64,000 nucleotides of DNA from CBDFLD01 sp965249005 (GCA_965249005.1 CBDFLD010000023.1:310001-374000); one strand, 5' to 3'; shown: positions 26,421-37,440, numbered from the stretch's first letter. Notes: a model not told the origin generated them from the sequence alone. Program-made: numbers and translations.

Positions 26421-29400
26421 CTAGAAGGCAAAAGAACGAGGGATTGTTGGCATTGAGGCCGTCATAGCCAAAGAAGGTTGCTTCCGAAAGAAACGGAACT
26501 TCCGTGGGGAAGACGTTACGAGACTGGCTCACAAGTGCACCGAGAATGCTGTCGTAGTAGAGTCCGTACCCCGCCCGCACCGCCGTTTCCCCGTTTCCGA
26601 ACGGATCCCAGGCCAGACCGATGTGCGGTCCCAGGTTATTGCTGTCCGAATCATAGATCTTCGACCGGCCGTCAAGGACCGTTCGATAGGCCTCGACGAC
26701 TTGATTGTAGAACTCCGTCCTAGCTGGAGTGTCAAACCTCGAGGACCCTGGTGCTGGGAGCGTCAGCAGACCCAGCGCGTCTTCGATCCGGTTGGTCACT
26801 TCCCTGGGCGTTGTATTGAACTCGTAGCGCAAGCCTATGTCCAAGCTCAGGTTCGGCGCCAAACGCCAGTTATCGTTGACAAAAAAGTTGAGCTCAGCGG
26901 AGCGCAGCCCTATGTTTGAATTCGGCACTCCCTGGGTGACCGTTTGCAGAATGGACGATATCTGCCCGAGGCCGGCCAGCTGAACTCCAGGGACGAAACT
27001 GCTGCTCGAGTTGGCGGGATTGTCGAGATCCGCAATCGTGAGGGTCCCATTGTTCACCTCGACAAACGGACGAAAATACCGCTCCTGACGGCTGTTGAAT
27101 TGGACCGAGCGAGTATCCGTCCCGAACTTCAGCCAATGGTTTCCGAACGTTCTCGAAAGTGTGTCCGCGTACTGAAAAGTATTGTTGATTCGACCCTGGG
27201 GAAACGTTGCCGCGTCGATCCCGACCGAGCTGAATGGCCGAATGACCAGCTCTCCCAGTGGTCCTGAAAACGACGGAACCGGTATTTCGTCCGATACCTG
27301 CCTTCCATCCTTCAGGAACAGCTTCACGTTTCCCGAGGAGATACTCGACAGGGAAAGTGGACTTCCCACGTGCTCTGCGAAATCGAGTCTGGTTCGGCCA
27401 TAGGAGAAGCGCGCCTGGTTGATCCATGAGCCGGAGAGCTGGCTGTCGAGAATCAGCGAGACATTTTGGGACCTGGAATCAGAATCGATCGTGGAATTGA
27501 TCGCTCTTTTTATGCTGGGTAGTTCCCGCTCGTCCTGCGTGAAATTGTACCGGGCGTGCAGAAGATTTCCCGAGGTCAGCTGATGTGTGACTTTCAACGA
27601 GAACACATTTCCTTCACCGCTGGATGGAAGGCGTTCGGTGAAGTTGTTTGTCCCGTAGGGGCCGCCTGGATTGTTCGGCAAGGGATACAGGGAGAGGAGG
27701 TTCAGTCCAAGCGGGGTGGCGCCTTGCGAGGTCTCGTAGTCGATTTGGTTGTTCAGCGAATTCGGGGAGGTAATGACCTTGAAAAGCGGCAAGTTTTGAA
27801 ATCGGCGCTCCGCGGGAGTTGGCGAGGCGAAGTGCTGCTCGCTGGTTGCATTGATCTTCTGGTGTTCGTAGCTGGCGAAGAAATGCGTCTTGTTGCGAAT
27901 GATCGGTCCGGCAAGTGAAATCCCACTCTGGACCCGAGTAAAAGACTCCTCAGAACCGGCTGGCCCTCCCGTATAGTCGAAGAAGTTCCGGGCATTGAGC
28001 CGGGAGTTCGTGAAAAAACCATAGGCTTCGCCGTGAATAGAATTGGCACCGCTCTTGGTCACGGCATTCACCTGGGCGCCGAGGTTTCGTCCAAGCTCGG
28101 CATCCCAGAGAAGGGTCGACATCTGAAACCCCTGGATGCTCTCGATAGACTGTGGAAGCAAAGAAAGAAATCCTTGCCGGCGGACTCCCACGTCTTGGTC
28201 GTTATTGTCGGATCCATCCAGGGTGAAGTTATTGGCGCGGCTGCGCATGCCGTTGACGGAAAACTGACCCGAGGATCCGACCCCGGCACCGATTCCGGGA
28301 CCTGCCACGTCGCCCAGTGATTGAGGGGCCGCCGAGATTCCCGCAATCAAGAAGGCCAGGGAGTCAAAAGTCCGGATGTCCGGCAGCGGCAAAGAAGACA
28401 GTTGCCGCTCATCAAAACTTGCCCCCCGCGTGGGGCTGCTGGTGTTGACCAGCTGGATCGACTGCTGAGACTGTTGCGCGGTAATGGGAGCGGGCTGCTC
28501 GCGGCGGACAATCACACTTTCGCTGGTAGTGTTTTGGGCTGGACTGTCATCGGTTGTCACGACCGTGATCGGGTTATCGCCGAGCGTCAATGTCACTGAA
28601 TGGTTCCAGTTGGCCACCTCGGATCCAACGGCGGAGCCTCCAGCGACCGGCTCACCGTTGACGGACACAGATCGAACGCCACTTCTGCCGCGACCGGAAT
28701 CGGTGGCGGTCCCCGAGACCACGATAATGTCCTCTGTCACCGTTTGACCATCCTGGTGACTGACGACCGTGATCTGCGGACCGAGTCGATCCGGTACCCG
28801 GTACTGGATCGTGATCGACACACTGGTCTGATTCTTACCAGGACTGTCGTCTGTTGCTTCAATCGTAACCGTATTCGGCCCTTCAGTAAGTGTCAGCTGC
28901 CGACTCCACACTACACTGCCATCCCCGACAGCCTTCGCGTCGATGCCGACCTCAGCGTTGACTGTTACCCTGGAAACACCGTTGTTCCCTCTCCCGGCAT
29001 CGGAAACCTGACCTGCCACCACGACGGTTTGTTCGTTAACGGTCTCTCCGTCTTCATGGCTCGTGATCGAGATCCTCGGTCCGGTTCGATCCCGCTCTTG
29101 ATAGTGGACGGTAATCGAAAGAGTTGTCTCGTTTCTTCCAGGACTATCGTCGGTCGCGATGACAGAAATCGCATTGGGGCCGGGTACTAATGTGATCTCG
29201 TGGCTCCAGTGCACTTTTTGCGATCCGCTTGACGCTGCGTCTTTGACGGCCTCCCCATTTACCGCGATCGACCGGAGACCGTTGCCGCCCCTCTGAGCAT
29301 CGGTCGCCGTCCCGGTGAGAGTGATTCGAGCAACCCCTACCGTGTCGCCTTCCTGGTGGCTTTCCAGCGTCAGCAACGGACCTGCAACATCCCGTTTCTC

Positions 29401-30174
29401 GAAGTGGATGGTAATGGTTCGCGTGGTCGCGTTCTTCTTCGGACTGTTGTCTCTCGCCGTTATGGTGATCGTGTTGGGGCCTTCGGCCAGTTTCGCCTCA
29501 GAGCGCCACTGAGCCGTCTCGTTCCCATCCGCGGTGCCCGCGACTGCCGTTTTGCCATTGACCGTTACCGAAGCGATTCCCTTTCTTCCTTTGCCCGCGT
29601 CGGTCGCGGTGCCAGACAGAGTGACATTCGGGGTCTGGACGATCTCCCCGTCCGCGTGGCTCGTGATGATCAGGACAGGGGACAACCGGTCGGCCGGGGG
29701 AGATGTTCTCGGGGCCGGCGTCGCGCGTTTCCTGCGAAACTCAAAGGGCGGGACCCGGATCTCGCGGGTGTCATTCAATGCGACCCCGATGTTGAAGACC
29801 CCGCTCAAGTTCTCATAATCCGGATGCGAAGCTTCGATAGCGTAGTTGCCGGGAGACAAGTACCCAACGGAATAGCTTCCGTTGGACGCCGTGGTCGTTG
29901 TTCTTCGAAAGCCGAGTCCGATCCGGACCACCGTAATGGTCACTCCCTCGATCGCGTTTCGGTTGGCGACCTGCACGACCGATCCTGTCAGCGCTCCGCT
30001 GTTTTGGTTGTGCTGAGCTCTGACAGTACCCCCGGCCAAGAGCAAAAGGATCAACCAAGCCCCGCGTCCGGAGAGCTTCTGAGACCAGACCGGTAGGGTT
30101 GTTCCCGGAGCGCGTTTCATGCGTCTCAATTGTCGCTGGAAAATCTCGGATGCACTCTTTGCAAAGGCAGGCAT
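26404..30174 (-). pseudogene. Oar-like TonB-dependent receptor with four Ig-like repeats, C terminus removed by IS
   Basis: The start is ATG 30174, just after a good promoter at 30237-30265; the frame itself opens at 30231. A hydrophobic signal (AWLILLLLAGGTVRA) is followed by a carboxypeptidase-regulatory-like domain (ALTGSVVQVANRNAIEGVTITV, then GSYSVGYLSPGNYAIEASH). Then come four ~100-residue Ig-like repeats (DNA about 28475-29685), each with a pattern like ITSHxDGExV...GTATDAGRGxNG...PNTVTIEATDDSPGxN. A plug domain follows (DIRTFDSLAFLIAGIS, FSVNGMRSRANNFTLDGSDNND) and then beta-barrel strands. The frame runs into the IS at 26420 and stops 17 bases later, so roughly the last few hundred residues of the barrel, with the C-terminal membrane strand, are lost. 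It was probably an outer-membrane uptake or adhesion protein; the current allele should be nonfunctional. Confidence 0.85.
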
Positions 30175-30236
30175 ATTATTTAACCTGAGACACTTATCGG
30201 CGGGGGCATTCGAAAAACCAGTCTCGGTCAAAACGG

Positions 30237-30265
30237 ACTATAGATAGTTCCTCCAGATTTATCAA
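30237..30265 (-). promoter_or_regulatory. Sigma70-like promoter of the TonB receptor
   Basis: On the minus strand TTGATA (30265-30260) and TATAGT (30242-30237) are separated by exactly 17 bp. A start site would fall near 30230, so translation must begin downstream, which favours ATG 30174 over the earlier codon at 30231. Confidence 0.55.
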
Positions 30266-30358
30266 CGGCGTTGAAGAAGAGGGTCGGAAATGCCGGAGCA
30301 CAGAATTTGAAAGCCCCACGGAATCTAGGGCTGGTACGGTTTTTACAGCGCGGACGAG

Positions 30359-33300
30359 CTAATTCTTTTTTGCCCCGAGCGGGGCGATCTGCAGATCGTA
30401 GACATAGAACTCTTCGTCTTCGACGGTCCCAAAGCCGAAAGAACCGCTCGGGTGAGCAACATCCTCCACGTTGGCAAGAGTTATGGGCTTCGGGGCGCTG
30501 GCCGCCTGAAGCGAGTGTGCTATCTGGAAACCGGAGGCTCGAATCGTGACATAGAACTGTTCCCCCGGCTTGCCCAGGTCGTCCGGTATCTCCTTGGAAT
30601 CGATGAGCTCCGTCCGGCCCTCCTGGCAGTCGAAGATGTCGAACCGGTGAAACACCTTGTCTCCCTCCGCGCGGCGTGCCGGCGTGATGCGAAACATGTA
30701 ATAGTTCTGTTGGTCGTGCGCTCTGACGATCCAGGAGGCCGCCCGGCCCGTTTTAAACTCCAGATAGAATCGTACCTCCGAGTCGTGCCAGTACTTGCCC
30801 TGGACAAACCCCCGTCCGGGGCCGCTGACCGACAATCGCGTGAAGTTTGGGTTCGTGTCGATGCTCCAGCCTTGGGGCGCGTCCCATTTCTGCAGTCCTT
30901 GCGTGAAATCATCGGTGAAATTCGTCGAGAACTTGGAGTCCATCTCCGCCCGAAGCCCCGCCACTTCCTCGGGGGAATGATATTGCGATAGAAGATCCAC
31001 GGCTTGCGCGGCTTCCGAGTAATCGCCTTGATCTATGGCGGCGCTGAAAGTCTCGAGACCACCCCTTATACGCCAATCCAGGTAGAAACCGTAAACCTGG
31101 AACGCGGACCAGCCAACAACTGCCAGCACGACTCCAACAGTGACAGTTCGTCGGACCGCCTTCATTCTCACACTCCAGAGAGCGGCGCTTCTCTCCCTTG
31201 CGATCCTCCTCTTTTCCTTCTCCTGCTCCTTCTTGAGAGCTCGAATCTCGTTCTCTATCTGATCCCGCAAACCAACGGCTTCCATGTTCTCAGGATCGAG
31301 ATTGGCCGCTTGACGCGCAAAATGTGCGGCCTCGTCCAAATTCTTGCCCCTTTTGGCCTCGAGACACTGTGCCAGCAGCCCGGCTACTTCCTCGTCAATG
31401 CGATTCTTCTCCTGGGCCTGGCCAACCCGGTCCAGCAGCCGGCGTGCTTCGTCGTTTTCAGCATCGAGCGCGAAGACCTCGCGCGCCCTCAATGCCGATT
31501 CTTCGAAGAGTTGCTTCGTGAGTGCTTGCTGGCTCTGCACCAGAAGATCGTCAATCCTCTCCTGCTTTGACTTCTCTTCCCGCGCCCGATCGATCGTGCC
31601 ACGTAGGCCCTTGGCCTCTTCGTTTTGAGGATCCAGCAGCAAGACCTCGAGAATCCGCGCCGCCGCCTCTTCGAATTTCTGTTCGTTGAAGGCACGCTGA
31701 GTCTCCACGAGCACCTCTGCCACCTTCTCCCTTTTGCTCCGTTCCTCGAGTGCCTGTTCGACGGTTTTCAGAAGGCCCTGGGCCTCCTCGTTCTCCGGAT
31801 CGATGGCCAGGAGTTGCCGGATCCGTTCGGACCCATCTTCATAACTCTGTTCGCTCACTGCCAGCCGGCCTTGCACCAGTAGAGCAGCGACCTTCTCCTG
31901 TCTCGACCTTTGTTCCTGTGCCCGGTCCACGCTGCCGAGGAGCTCCTCGGCCAGCGCGTTCTTCGGCGATAGCTCGAGCACTTGCAGGATGCTGGATCTG
32001 GCCGAATCCAGATCACCCCGCGCCATTTGCTTACGGGCTCCCGCGATCCCGGCCTGAATCTCCGCCCGCTCCACTTCTACTCGACGTGCCGCCTCCGCCT
32101 CCCGGATCGCGGACTCTACCTGGCGGTCTCCCTCGAGAAGCTCCGCAGCACGACCCAAGGCTGCCAGACTCTCTGGATATCGCTTGTCCCGCAGTAGTTC
32201 CAGTCCCGATCGCCTTTCTTTCTGACCCTCGGCGTGACGCGCTGCGTTGTCTCTCTGTACCTCTAGAGCCCGTTGCCCTTGTTCCCGCAACTGCAAGACT
32301 TCCACGTCGTCCGGCTCGAGCCGCAGAATCTCATCCAGCGCCTGAACGGCTTCCGCGTACCGGTGCTCCATCTGCGCCGTCTGGGCCGAGTCCCGCAGTC
32401 TGCGGATTCGGTCCCGTTTCCTTTCCTCCGCCTTTTGCCTTTTGCCGGCTTCCTCTTCGACCCGCTCCAATAGCTCGATCGCCTCCGCATGGCCCCCGTC
32501 TTCGGCGAGCACCGCCCGGGCCAGTTTTGCAGCCCGTGCCATCTTGCTTGCCGCTTCCGCTTCGCATGCCCGACGATAGTTCGATTCGATCCTCTCCTGT
32601 CGCTCCTTCTCCTCCTTCTGCCGGGCCTCCCTCCGGCGCTCGATCTCTCGCCGTAGCTTCAGTGCGTCCACATCTGCCGGCTCCAGCGTCAATAGTTCCT
32701 GCAGTTGAACCAGTGCGATCTCCTCGTCTCCCGCTTCATCCAGCGAAAGGGCCTTCGCCATCAATCGCTCCAGCTGTTGTTGTTGGTCCCGCTGACGTCG
32801 CTCTTGCTCTGCGGCCTTCTCGATCGCCGCAGCCATCTCGGCAATCCATCCGGCTTGCGGATGCAACTGCCGTCCGATCTCTACCTCCTGGCGCGCCTGT
32901 TCGAAGTCCTGCCCGGACAGCGCCCTGCGGGCGCGCCCCAACGCGTCGTTCGAGGCGACCACCTTCTCGTCCAACGCGGCGTCGGCCTTGCTTCGCGCTT
33001 GCACTGCTTCGCGGAGTCGTTTGGCGTCGACATGATCGGGCTGAACACTGAACACTTCCTCCAGCAGCGCCAGGCACCCCGACAGATCATCCGATTGGAA
33101 CCGCTGCTCTGCTCTCCGGTACAACCGTTCTGCCTGCGCCGTCGCTTGACTGCGCTGCTCGATCCGCTGACGCAGCTCTAGACCCGTGCCGTCTCCCGGC
33201 TTCAACTCCAGCAGTGCGCGGATCTTCGTCAGCGCTGCCTCCTCGTCTCCCGTCTCGTATGCAGACTGTGCCTCCTCCCTCAGCCCGGCGACCCGTTCTT

Positions 33301-36178
33301 CACGCTCTTTGCGAGCCTGTTGCTCTTCTTCAGCCTGTCTTAGCTGATCACGCACCTCGGCGATTCTTGGCGAGTCCGGATAGGCCGCGTGAGCCTTCTC
33401 AACCTCTTGTCTGGCCCGGTCCAAGTCTTCCGACCTCAGTCCGTCCTGTGCCCGAGCCAGCGCATCTTCGGACTGACGTTGACGCGCTGCACGCTCTTCT
33501 AGTTCCCGAATCCTCTCCTGAACCGTCTCCTGAAGTTTTTTGGCTTCCGAGTGCTCGGGCTGACGGCTGAACACTTCTTCCAGGTATGCGAGGCAGGCCG
33601 GTAGATCATCGGCCTCGAATCTCACGAGCGCCTTTTGATAGAACTCTTCCGTGCTCTCCCGCGCACGGCGTTTGCTATCAATCGCCCGGCGCAGCTTGCG
33701 TGCGTCCGAATTTCCGGGGTCCAGATCAAACAGTTCTTCCAGTCTGACAAACGCCGTGTCCTCGTCTCCTGCCTCGTGCAACTCCCGTGCTTGTTCGAAA
33801 ATAGACGCCACCTTCGTTTGGCGCTCGGCCTCCGTCCTTTTGTTTTCCGTGACCCGTTCGATCTCTCTGATGAGCTCCGGAATTCGTGGTGAATCTGGAA
33901 AAGACTCGCGAGCTCTGGCAACTTCCCGATGGGCAAGTTCAAGATCGCCCTGTGTCAATGCTTCCGTCGCGCGCGCCAAGGCCTGCTCACAATCCAGTCG
34001 CCTGGACGCCAACTCCTGTTGCTTCTGTATCGCGCTGTCGACCGACCCTAGCAACGCCTTCGCTTCCGCATGGTCTGGATAGAGACTCAGGACTTGATCC
34101 AGAAGGGTCTTTGATCCCGACCAATCACTGGCCGCGGCCATCTTCTGGGCCAACTCGAACATCTGGCGGGCGCTTTCGCGCGTCTGCCGACGCTCCTCTA
34201 CCTGCTGCCGGAGTGTCCGCGCTTCGACATTCGCGGGGTCCAAGCCGAGAACCTCATCCAGTTTCCTCACCGCCTCGGTGTCTTGACCTTCTTCATTCAA
34301 GGAGCGAGCTTCTTGCAGCAGCAGCACCATTTTCTCTTGCCGCTGCTGTTTCTCCCGATACTCACCTTCCGCTTTCTCGACGGCGGCCGACACTTCCACG
34401 ATTCGTGGTGATTCCGGCCAGATCTCGCGCGCCTTCCCGACCTCAGCACGGGCCGCGCCAAAATCCTTTTGCTCCAATGTCGCTTGTGCCCGATCCAGGG
34501 CCTCATTGGATCCTTGCCGCTTCTGAGTCAGCTCCTCCTGTTGCTGGATCTTCGCCAGCACCGCTTCCCGTAGAGTTCGTACCGCCCGATGTTCCGGCTC
34601 GATCCCAGCCGCCTCGTCCAACAGCGTCCGACTGGCGGCCAGATCGTTGCCCAAAAACAGCTCGGTTGCCTCTTGATAAAGCGCCTCGACTCGTCTCAGT
34701 TGAACGCTCTCCTGTTCCCTGAGCTGTCTCTCTTCTCTCCGGCTTCTCTTGTCGTCTTCCTCGACCTGACGTCTGGTCTGATCGAGCAGCCCTATGGCTT
34801 CTTCATATCCCTTATCAAGCTCGAGCGCCTTCTGGAGCAGTTCCTGACAGCCCGGCCAATCGCCCGCGCCGAACTTCTCATGTGCCCTTTCCATGTACTG
34901 CTGGATCTCTCGAGCCTTGACCTCTTGGTTGTGTTGCGCGGCAATTTTCTCAGCGAGCTCCTCACGTCTACCGATTGCTTGAGTATGGTCCGGATCCTCC
35001 CGGCAGATCCGCTCATAGATCTCTAGGGCTTTTTTCAGCTCGCCACCTTTTTCGAAATCCAGCGCGCGAGTCACATCCGGGGCAAACTTTCGCCGGCTCT
35101 GGATCAGGGATGAAATGCGTTCGTGCGCGTCGGCGGCATCCCGGCATACTTCGACCAACCTCAAATAGTCGATCGGAGGCTGGTATACGGTGGCGCTTTC
35201 ATCGGTTGGCTCTTGCTCTCGTGGATCCACCAACGACGGCGCGATCCTCCGGATCACTTCCAAATCGCCTTCGTCCAGTAGCTCCCGGTTCTCCTGGATC
35301 AGCAGGCCCAGCTTCCCCACCGATTCCATCGCCTCGGTCTGAAGCGTCTGCCTTCGGCCCTCGAGCGACAGTTCGAGTTGCCCAAGAGCTTCGAGTATTT
35401 CGTCGACTTGCTGGTAGCGTTCGCCGGGATCCTTCGCCAAGGCTCGGAGCACGATGGTTGACAACTCCGGCGGGAGTGCGGTGTCGATCGTCTCCATGGG
35501 CTCGGGTGTGTTGTGCAGGATACTGAAGAACACCTGCTCGAATCCCTCGCCCTCGAAGGCCTTCCGGCAGGTCACAAACTCGTAAAAGACCGCGCCCAGC
35601 GCGAATATGTCCGATCTCTTGTCGGCATTTTTGTTCCAGACCTCGGGCGCCATATAATGAGGGCTTCCGATCAGCTTCGAGCTCTTCGAATGCGCGCTGA
35701 CGAGGCGAGCGAGGCCGAAATCGAGAATCTTCACCTGCTCCGTCACCGTCATGAATATATTGTGCGGCTTGATATCGCGGTGGATCAGCTCTTGCTTGTG
35801 CGCGTAGGACACACCGTTGCAGATGTCCTTCATGATCCGCAACTTTTCCTCCAACGAGAGCGGAACCGACGAACCGATCTGATCATTCAAATCCTGGCCT
35901 TCGAGAAACTCCATGACCATGTACGGGCGGCCTTCTTGCTGGGAGAGATGGTAGACGCGAACAATGTTGTCATGATGCAGATCAAAGGCTTTCTGGGCTT
36001 CCCCGACGAACTTCTTACGATAGCTGGGATCGGCGGAGAGCTCGTCCGACATGGTCTTGATCGCGACCATTCTCTCCATGAAGGTATCGTAGGCCTTGTA
36101 GACCACGCCGAACCCTCCTCGGCCGAGTTCCTCACGAATCTCGAACTGCCCAATTTTTTCCACGCTGCAAACCCGCAA
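30359..36178 (-). CDS. Giant membrane-bound Ser/Thr kinase with TPR-like superrepeats
   Basis: A 1939-residue protein (start TTG 36178, or GTG 36163, uncertain). Residues about 10-270 form a Hanks-type kinase: GRGGFGVVYKAY for ATP, VAIKTM for the Lys, HRDIKPHNI and DFGLARL for catalysis, and YMAPEVW. Residues about 300-1660 are charged helical repeats of TPR type rich in A, E, R and Q. A higher-order unit of about 173-175 residues recurs four times; its marker (PESPRI, PDSPRI, PDSPRI, then a diverged form) is spaced 525, 518 and 517 bp. One transmembrane helix lies near 1675-1695. The last ~190 residues form a beta-rich jelly-roll-like domain (DDFTQGLQKW start) that should be extracytoplasmic. 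It may sense an external ligand and phosphorylate a cytoplasmic FHA partner. Divergently transcribed from the cytochrome operon. Confidence 0.9.
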   Translation of the reverse strand: MRVCSVEKIGQFEIREELGRGGFGVVYKAYDTFMERMVAIKTMSDELSADPSYRKKFVGEAQKAFDLHHDNIVRVYHLSQQEGRPYMVMEFLEGQDLNDQIGSSVPLSLEEKLRIMKDICNGVSYAHKQELIHRDIKPHNIFMTVTEQVKILDFGLARLVSAHSKSSKLIGSPHYMAPEVWNKNADKRSDIFALGAVFYEFVTCRKAFEGEGFEQVFFSILHNTPEPMETIDTALPPELSTIVLRALAKDPGERYQQVDEILEALGQLELSLEGRRQTLQTEAMESVGKLGLLIQENRELLDEGDLEVIRRIAPSLVDPREQEPTDESATVYQPPIDYLRLVEVCRDAADAHERISSLIQSRRKFAPDVTRALDFEKGGELKKALEIYERICREDPDHTQAIGRREELAEKIAAQHNQEVKAREIQQYMERAHEKFGAGDWPGCQELLQKALELDKGYEEAIGLLDQTRRQVEEDDKRSRREERQLREQESVQLRRVEALYQEATELFLGNDLAASRTLLDEAAGIEPEHRAVRTLREAVLAKIQQQEELTQKRQGSNEALDRAQATLEQKDFGAARAEVGKAREIWPESPRIVEVSAAVEKAEGEYREKQQRQEKMVLLLQEARSLNEEGQDTEAVRKLDEVLGLDPANVEARTLRQQVEERRQTRESARQMFELAQKMAAASDWSGSKTLLDQVLSLYPDHAEAKALLGSVDSAIQKQQELASRRLDCEQALARATEALTQGDLELAHREVARARESFPDSPRIPELIREIERVTENKRTEAERQTKVASIFEQARELHEAGDEDTAFVRLEELFDLDPGNSDARKLRRAIDSKRRARESTEEFYQKALVRFEADDLPACLAYLEEVFSRQPEHSEAKKLQETVQERIRELEERAARQRQSEDALARAQDGLRSEDLDRARQEVEKAHAAYPDSPRIAEVRDQLRQAEEEQQARKEREERVAGLREEAQSAYETGDEEAALTKIRALLELKPGDGTGLELRQRIEQRSQATAQAERLYRRAEQRFQSDDLSGCLALLEEVFSVQPDHVDAKRLREAVQARSKADAALDEKVVASNDALGRARRALSGQDFEQARQEVEIGRQLHPQAGWIAEMAAAIEKAAEQERRQRDQQQQLERLMAKALSLDEAGDEEIALVQLQELLTLEPADVDALKLRREIERRREARQKEEKERQERIESNYRRACEAEAASKMARAAKLARAVLAEDGGHAEAIELLERVEEEAGKRQKAEERKRDRIRRLRDSAQTAQMEHRYAEAVQALDEILRLEPDDVEVLQLREQGQRALEVQRDNAARHAEGQKERRSGLELLRDKRYPESLAALGRAAELLEGDRQVESAIREAEAARRVEVERAEIQAGIAGARKQMARGDLDSARSSILQVLELSPKNALAEELLGSVDRAQEQRSRQEKVAALLVQGRLAVSEQSYEDGSERIRQLLAIDPENEEAQGLLKTVEQALEERSKREKVAEVLVETQRAFNEQKFEEAAARILEVLLLDPQNEEAKGLRGTIDRAREEKSKQERIDDLLVQSQQALTKQLFEESALRAREVFALDAENDEARRLLDRVGQAQEKNRIDEEVAGLLAQCLEAKRGKNLDEAAHFARQAANLDPENMEAVGLRDQIENEIRALKKEQEKEKRRIARERSAALWSVRMKAVRRTVTVGVVLAVVGWSAFQVYGFYLDWRIRGGLETFSAAIDQGDYSEAAQAVDLLSQYHSPEEVAGLRAEMDSKFSTNFTDDFTQGLQKWDAPQGWSIDTNPNFTRLSVSGPGRGFVQGKYWHDSEVRFYLEFKTGRAASWIVRAHDQQNYYMFRITPARRAEGDKVFHRFDIFDCQEGRTELIDSKEIPDDLGKPGEQFYVTIRASGFQIAHSLQAASAPKPITLANVEDVAHPSGSFGFGTVEDEEFYVYDLQIAPLGAKKN

Positions 36179-36387
36179 GATGCTAAGTAAGTCTATCCAG
36201 CTACAGGCTTTAAGAAAATATGCTTTCTATTGTTGATTTGGATTCTAGCCAATTTCGCGGTCCTCTCGCCAGACTTATCCTCCCAGCCTCATTCCTATTG
36301 TTTTGCCCGAGGAATCAAAAAGGCCATCCGCTTTGTCCATACCGGGTCGGATGACAGCACCAGAGTCGAGAAGGGGACGGTAATCCC
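36179..36387. other. Divergent intergenic region, kinase side
   Basis: This stretch separates the kinase start from the cytochrome promoter. It is AT-richer near 36200-36260, which could hold the kinase promoter, but I found no convincing -35/-10 pair. No RNA gene or coding frame is apparent. Confidence 0.5.
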
Positions 36388-36416
36388 TTGACCTGGGTAA
36401 CTCGAGAAAGTATAAA
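36388..36416 (+). promoter_or_regulatory. Sigma70-like promoter of the cytochrome operon
   Basis: TTGACC (36388-36393) and TATAAA (36411-36416) are separated by exactly 17 bp. A start near 36423 would leave a leader of about 75 nt before the GTG start of the first cytochrome gene. No other pair as good is seen between 36179 and 36498. Confidence 0.6.
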
Positions 36417-36498
36417 TTGCTCAAAAGCTTGCGGTCCTAGAGGACACCTTGGCTTCGGCTTGCACTGTTGTTGATGCCATTGGCGAAGGAATCCTAAA

Positions 36499-37440
36499 GT
36501 GCTGACTTCCAGAGCCATCCATCTCAGCCTTTCTTTCGTCTTCTTGCTCGCTCTTTCTCTGTTTGGAGCTCCATTGGCGGAACAGCGTCCCAGTATCCCC
36601 TTCTCTTCAGATCAATCGCAAAATCGGCGAGAACAATCTCGCTTTCCGCATAAGAACGAAAAGCACAGGACGCTCGAATGCATGACTTGCCACACGATCC
36701 CTGAAGGCAAGATCGACGGTCAGGGATCGCCTGGGCACCTCGCCTGTATCCGGTGCCACAATTTTGCCGAAGCCGCGGTGAACGACTTTTCCGGCTATTG
36801 TGGTGTCTGCCACACGGACTTGCCGACCGCAAAGGAAGAAGCACGCCTTTTCTCATTTCCAAAGCTCCATCCAGCTGGAGACTTCGGCATCAACTTTTCC
36901 CATACCAGCCACACGCGCCCCTTTTCGCCCCCGTCGAGGATCGATCCGGGTCTGAAAATCCCCGTTTCACTGTCTTTCCCGAGATCCGGCGATACGATCA
37001 CCTCCAAGTGCTCGGACTGCCACTCGCGCGATGCCAGTGCCACGATCACTCCGGATTTGACCCTCCCATCGGGCCATCAGTATTGCTACGTGTGCCACGG
37101 AACATCGCCCGTCACATCCGCATCCGCAGAGCCGCCGTCGAGGAGTCAATGTACTGTCTGCCACAAGTTGGACGTACCCAGCGCTGCTCCAAGTCACAGC
37201 ATCGTGGACACCTTCCTGCATAGGGATCATGAGCTCGACATCAGGAAGCGGAAAAAAGGGGATCCGGTGGCCCGAGACAACGATCTCTGCGTGCTCTGTC
37301 ACGATACTGCGACGAGCGCGACCCGTTTGGCGGACATAGCAGCACCTGGTGCAACCACGTGCGGCGAATGTCACAACGGAGGGCTGGGCTTTCCCGATCC
37401 CCTGGCACAAGAGATCAAAACGCGATTGAGGGCCGAATGA
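36499..37440 (+). CDS. Octahaem c-type cytochrome
   Basis: A 313-residue exported protein beginning with GTG; AAGGA at 36486-36490 supports this start. An N-terminal hydrophobic signal (LSLSFVFLLALSLFGAPLA) is followed by eight CxxCH haem-attachment motifs: CMTCH, CIRCH, CGVCH, CSDCH, CYVCH, CTVCH, CVLCH and CGECH. Additional His residues such as FSHTSHTR and LHRDHELD could provide distal ligands. Multihaem cytochromes of this type pass electrons through the periplasm or over the outer surface. It is the first gene of a tight operon; the stop overlaps the next start (ATGA). The specific donor or acceptor is not known. Confidence 0.92.
   Translation: MLTSRAIHLSLSFVFLLALSLFGAPLAEQRPSIPFSSDQSQNRREQSRFPHKNEKHRTLECMTCHTIPEGKIDGQGSPGHLACIRCHNFAEAAVNDFSGYCGVCHTDLPTAKEEARLFSFPKLHPAGDFGINFSHTSHTRPFSPPSRIDPGLKIPVSLSFPRSGDTITSKCSDCHSRDASATITPDLTLPSGHQYCYVCHGTSPVTSASAEPPSRSQCTVCHKLDVPSAAPSHSIVDTFLHRDHELDIRKRKKGDPVARDNDLCVLCHDTATSATRLADIAAPGATTCGECHNGGLGFPDPLAQEIKTRLRAE

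Noticed and set aside
31750..33051. Long proline/serine-rich plus-strand frames opposite the kinase
   Set aside because: The repeats in the kinase (A, E, R, Q codons) create stop-poor antisense frames; translations are low-complexity.
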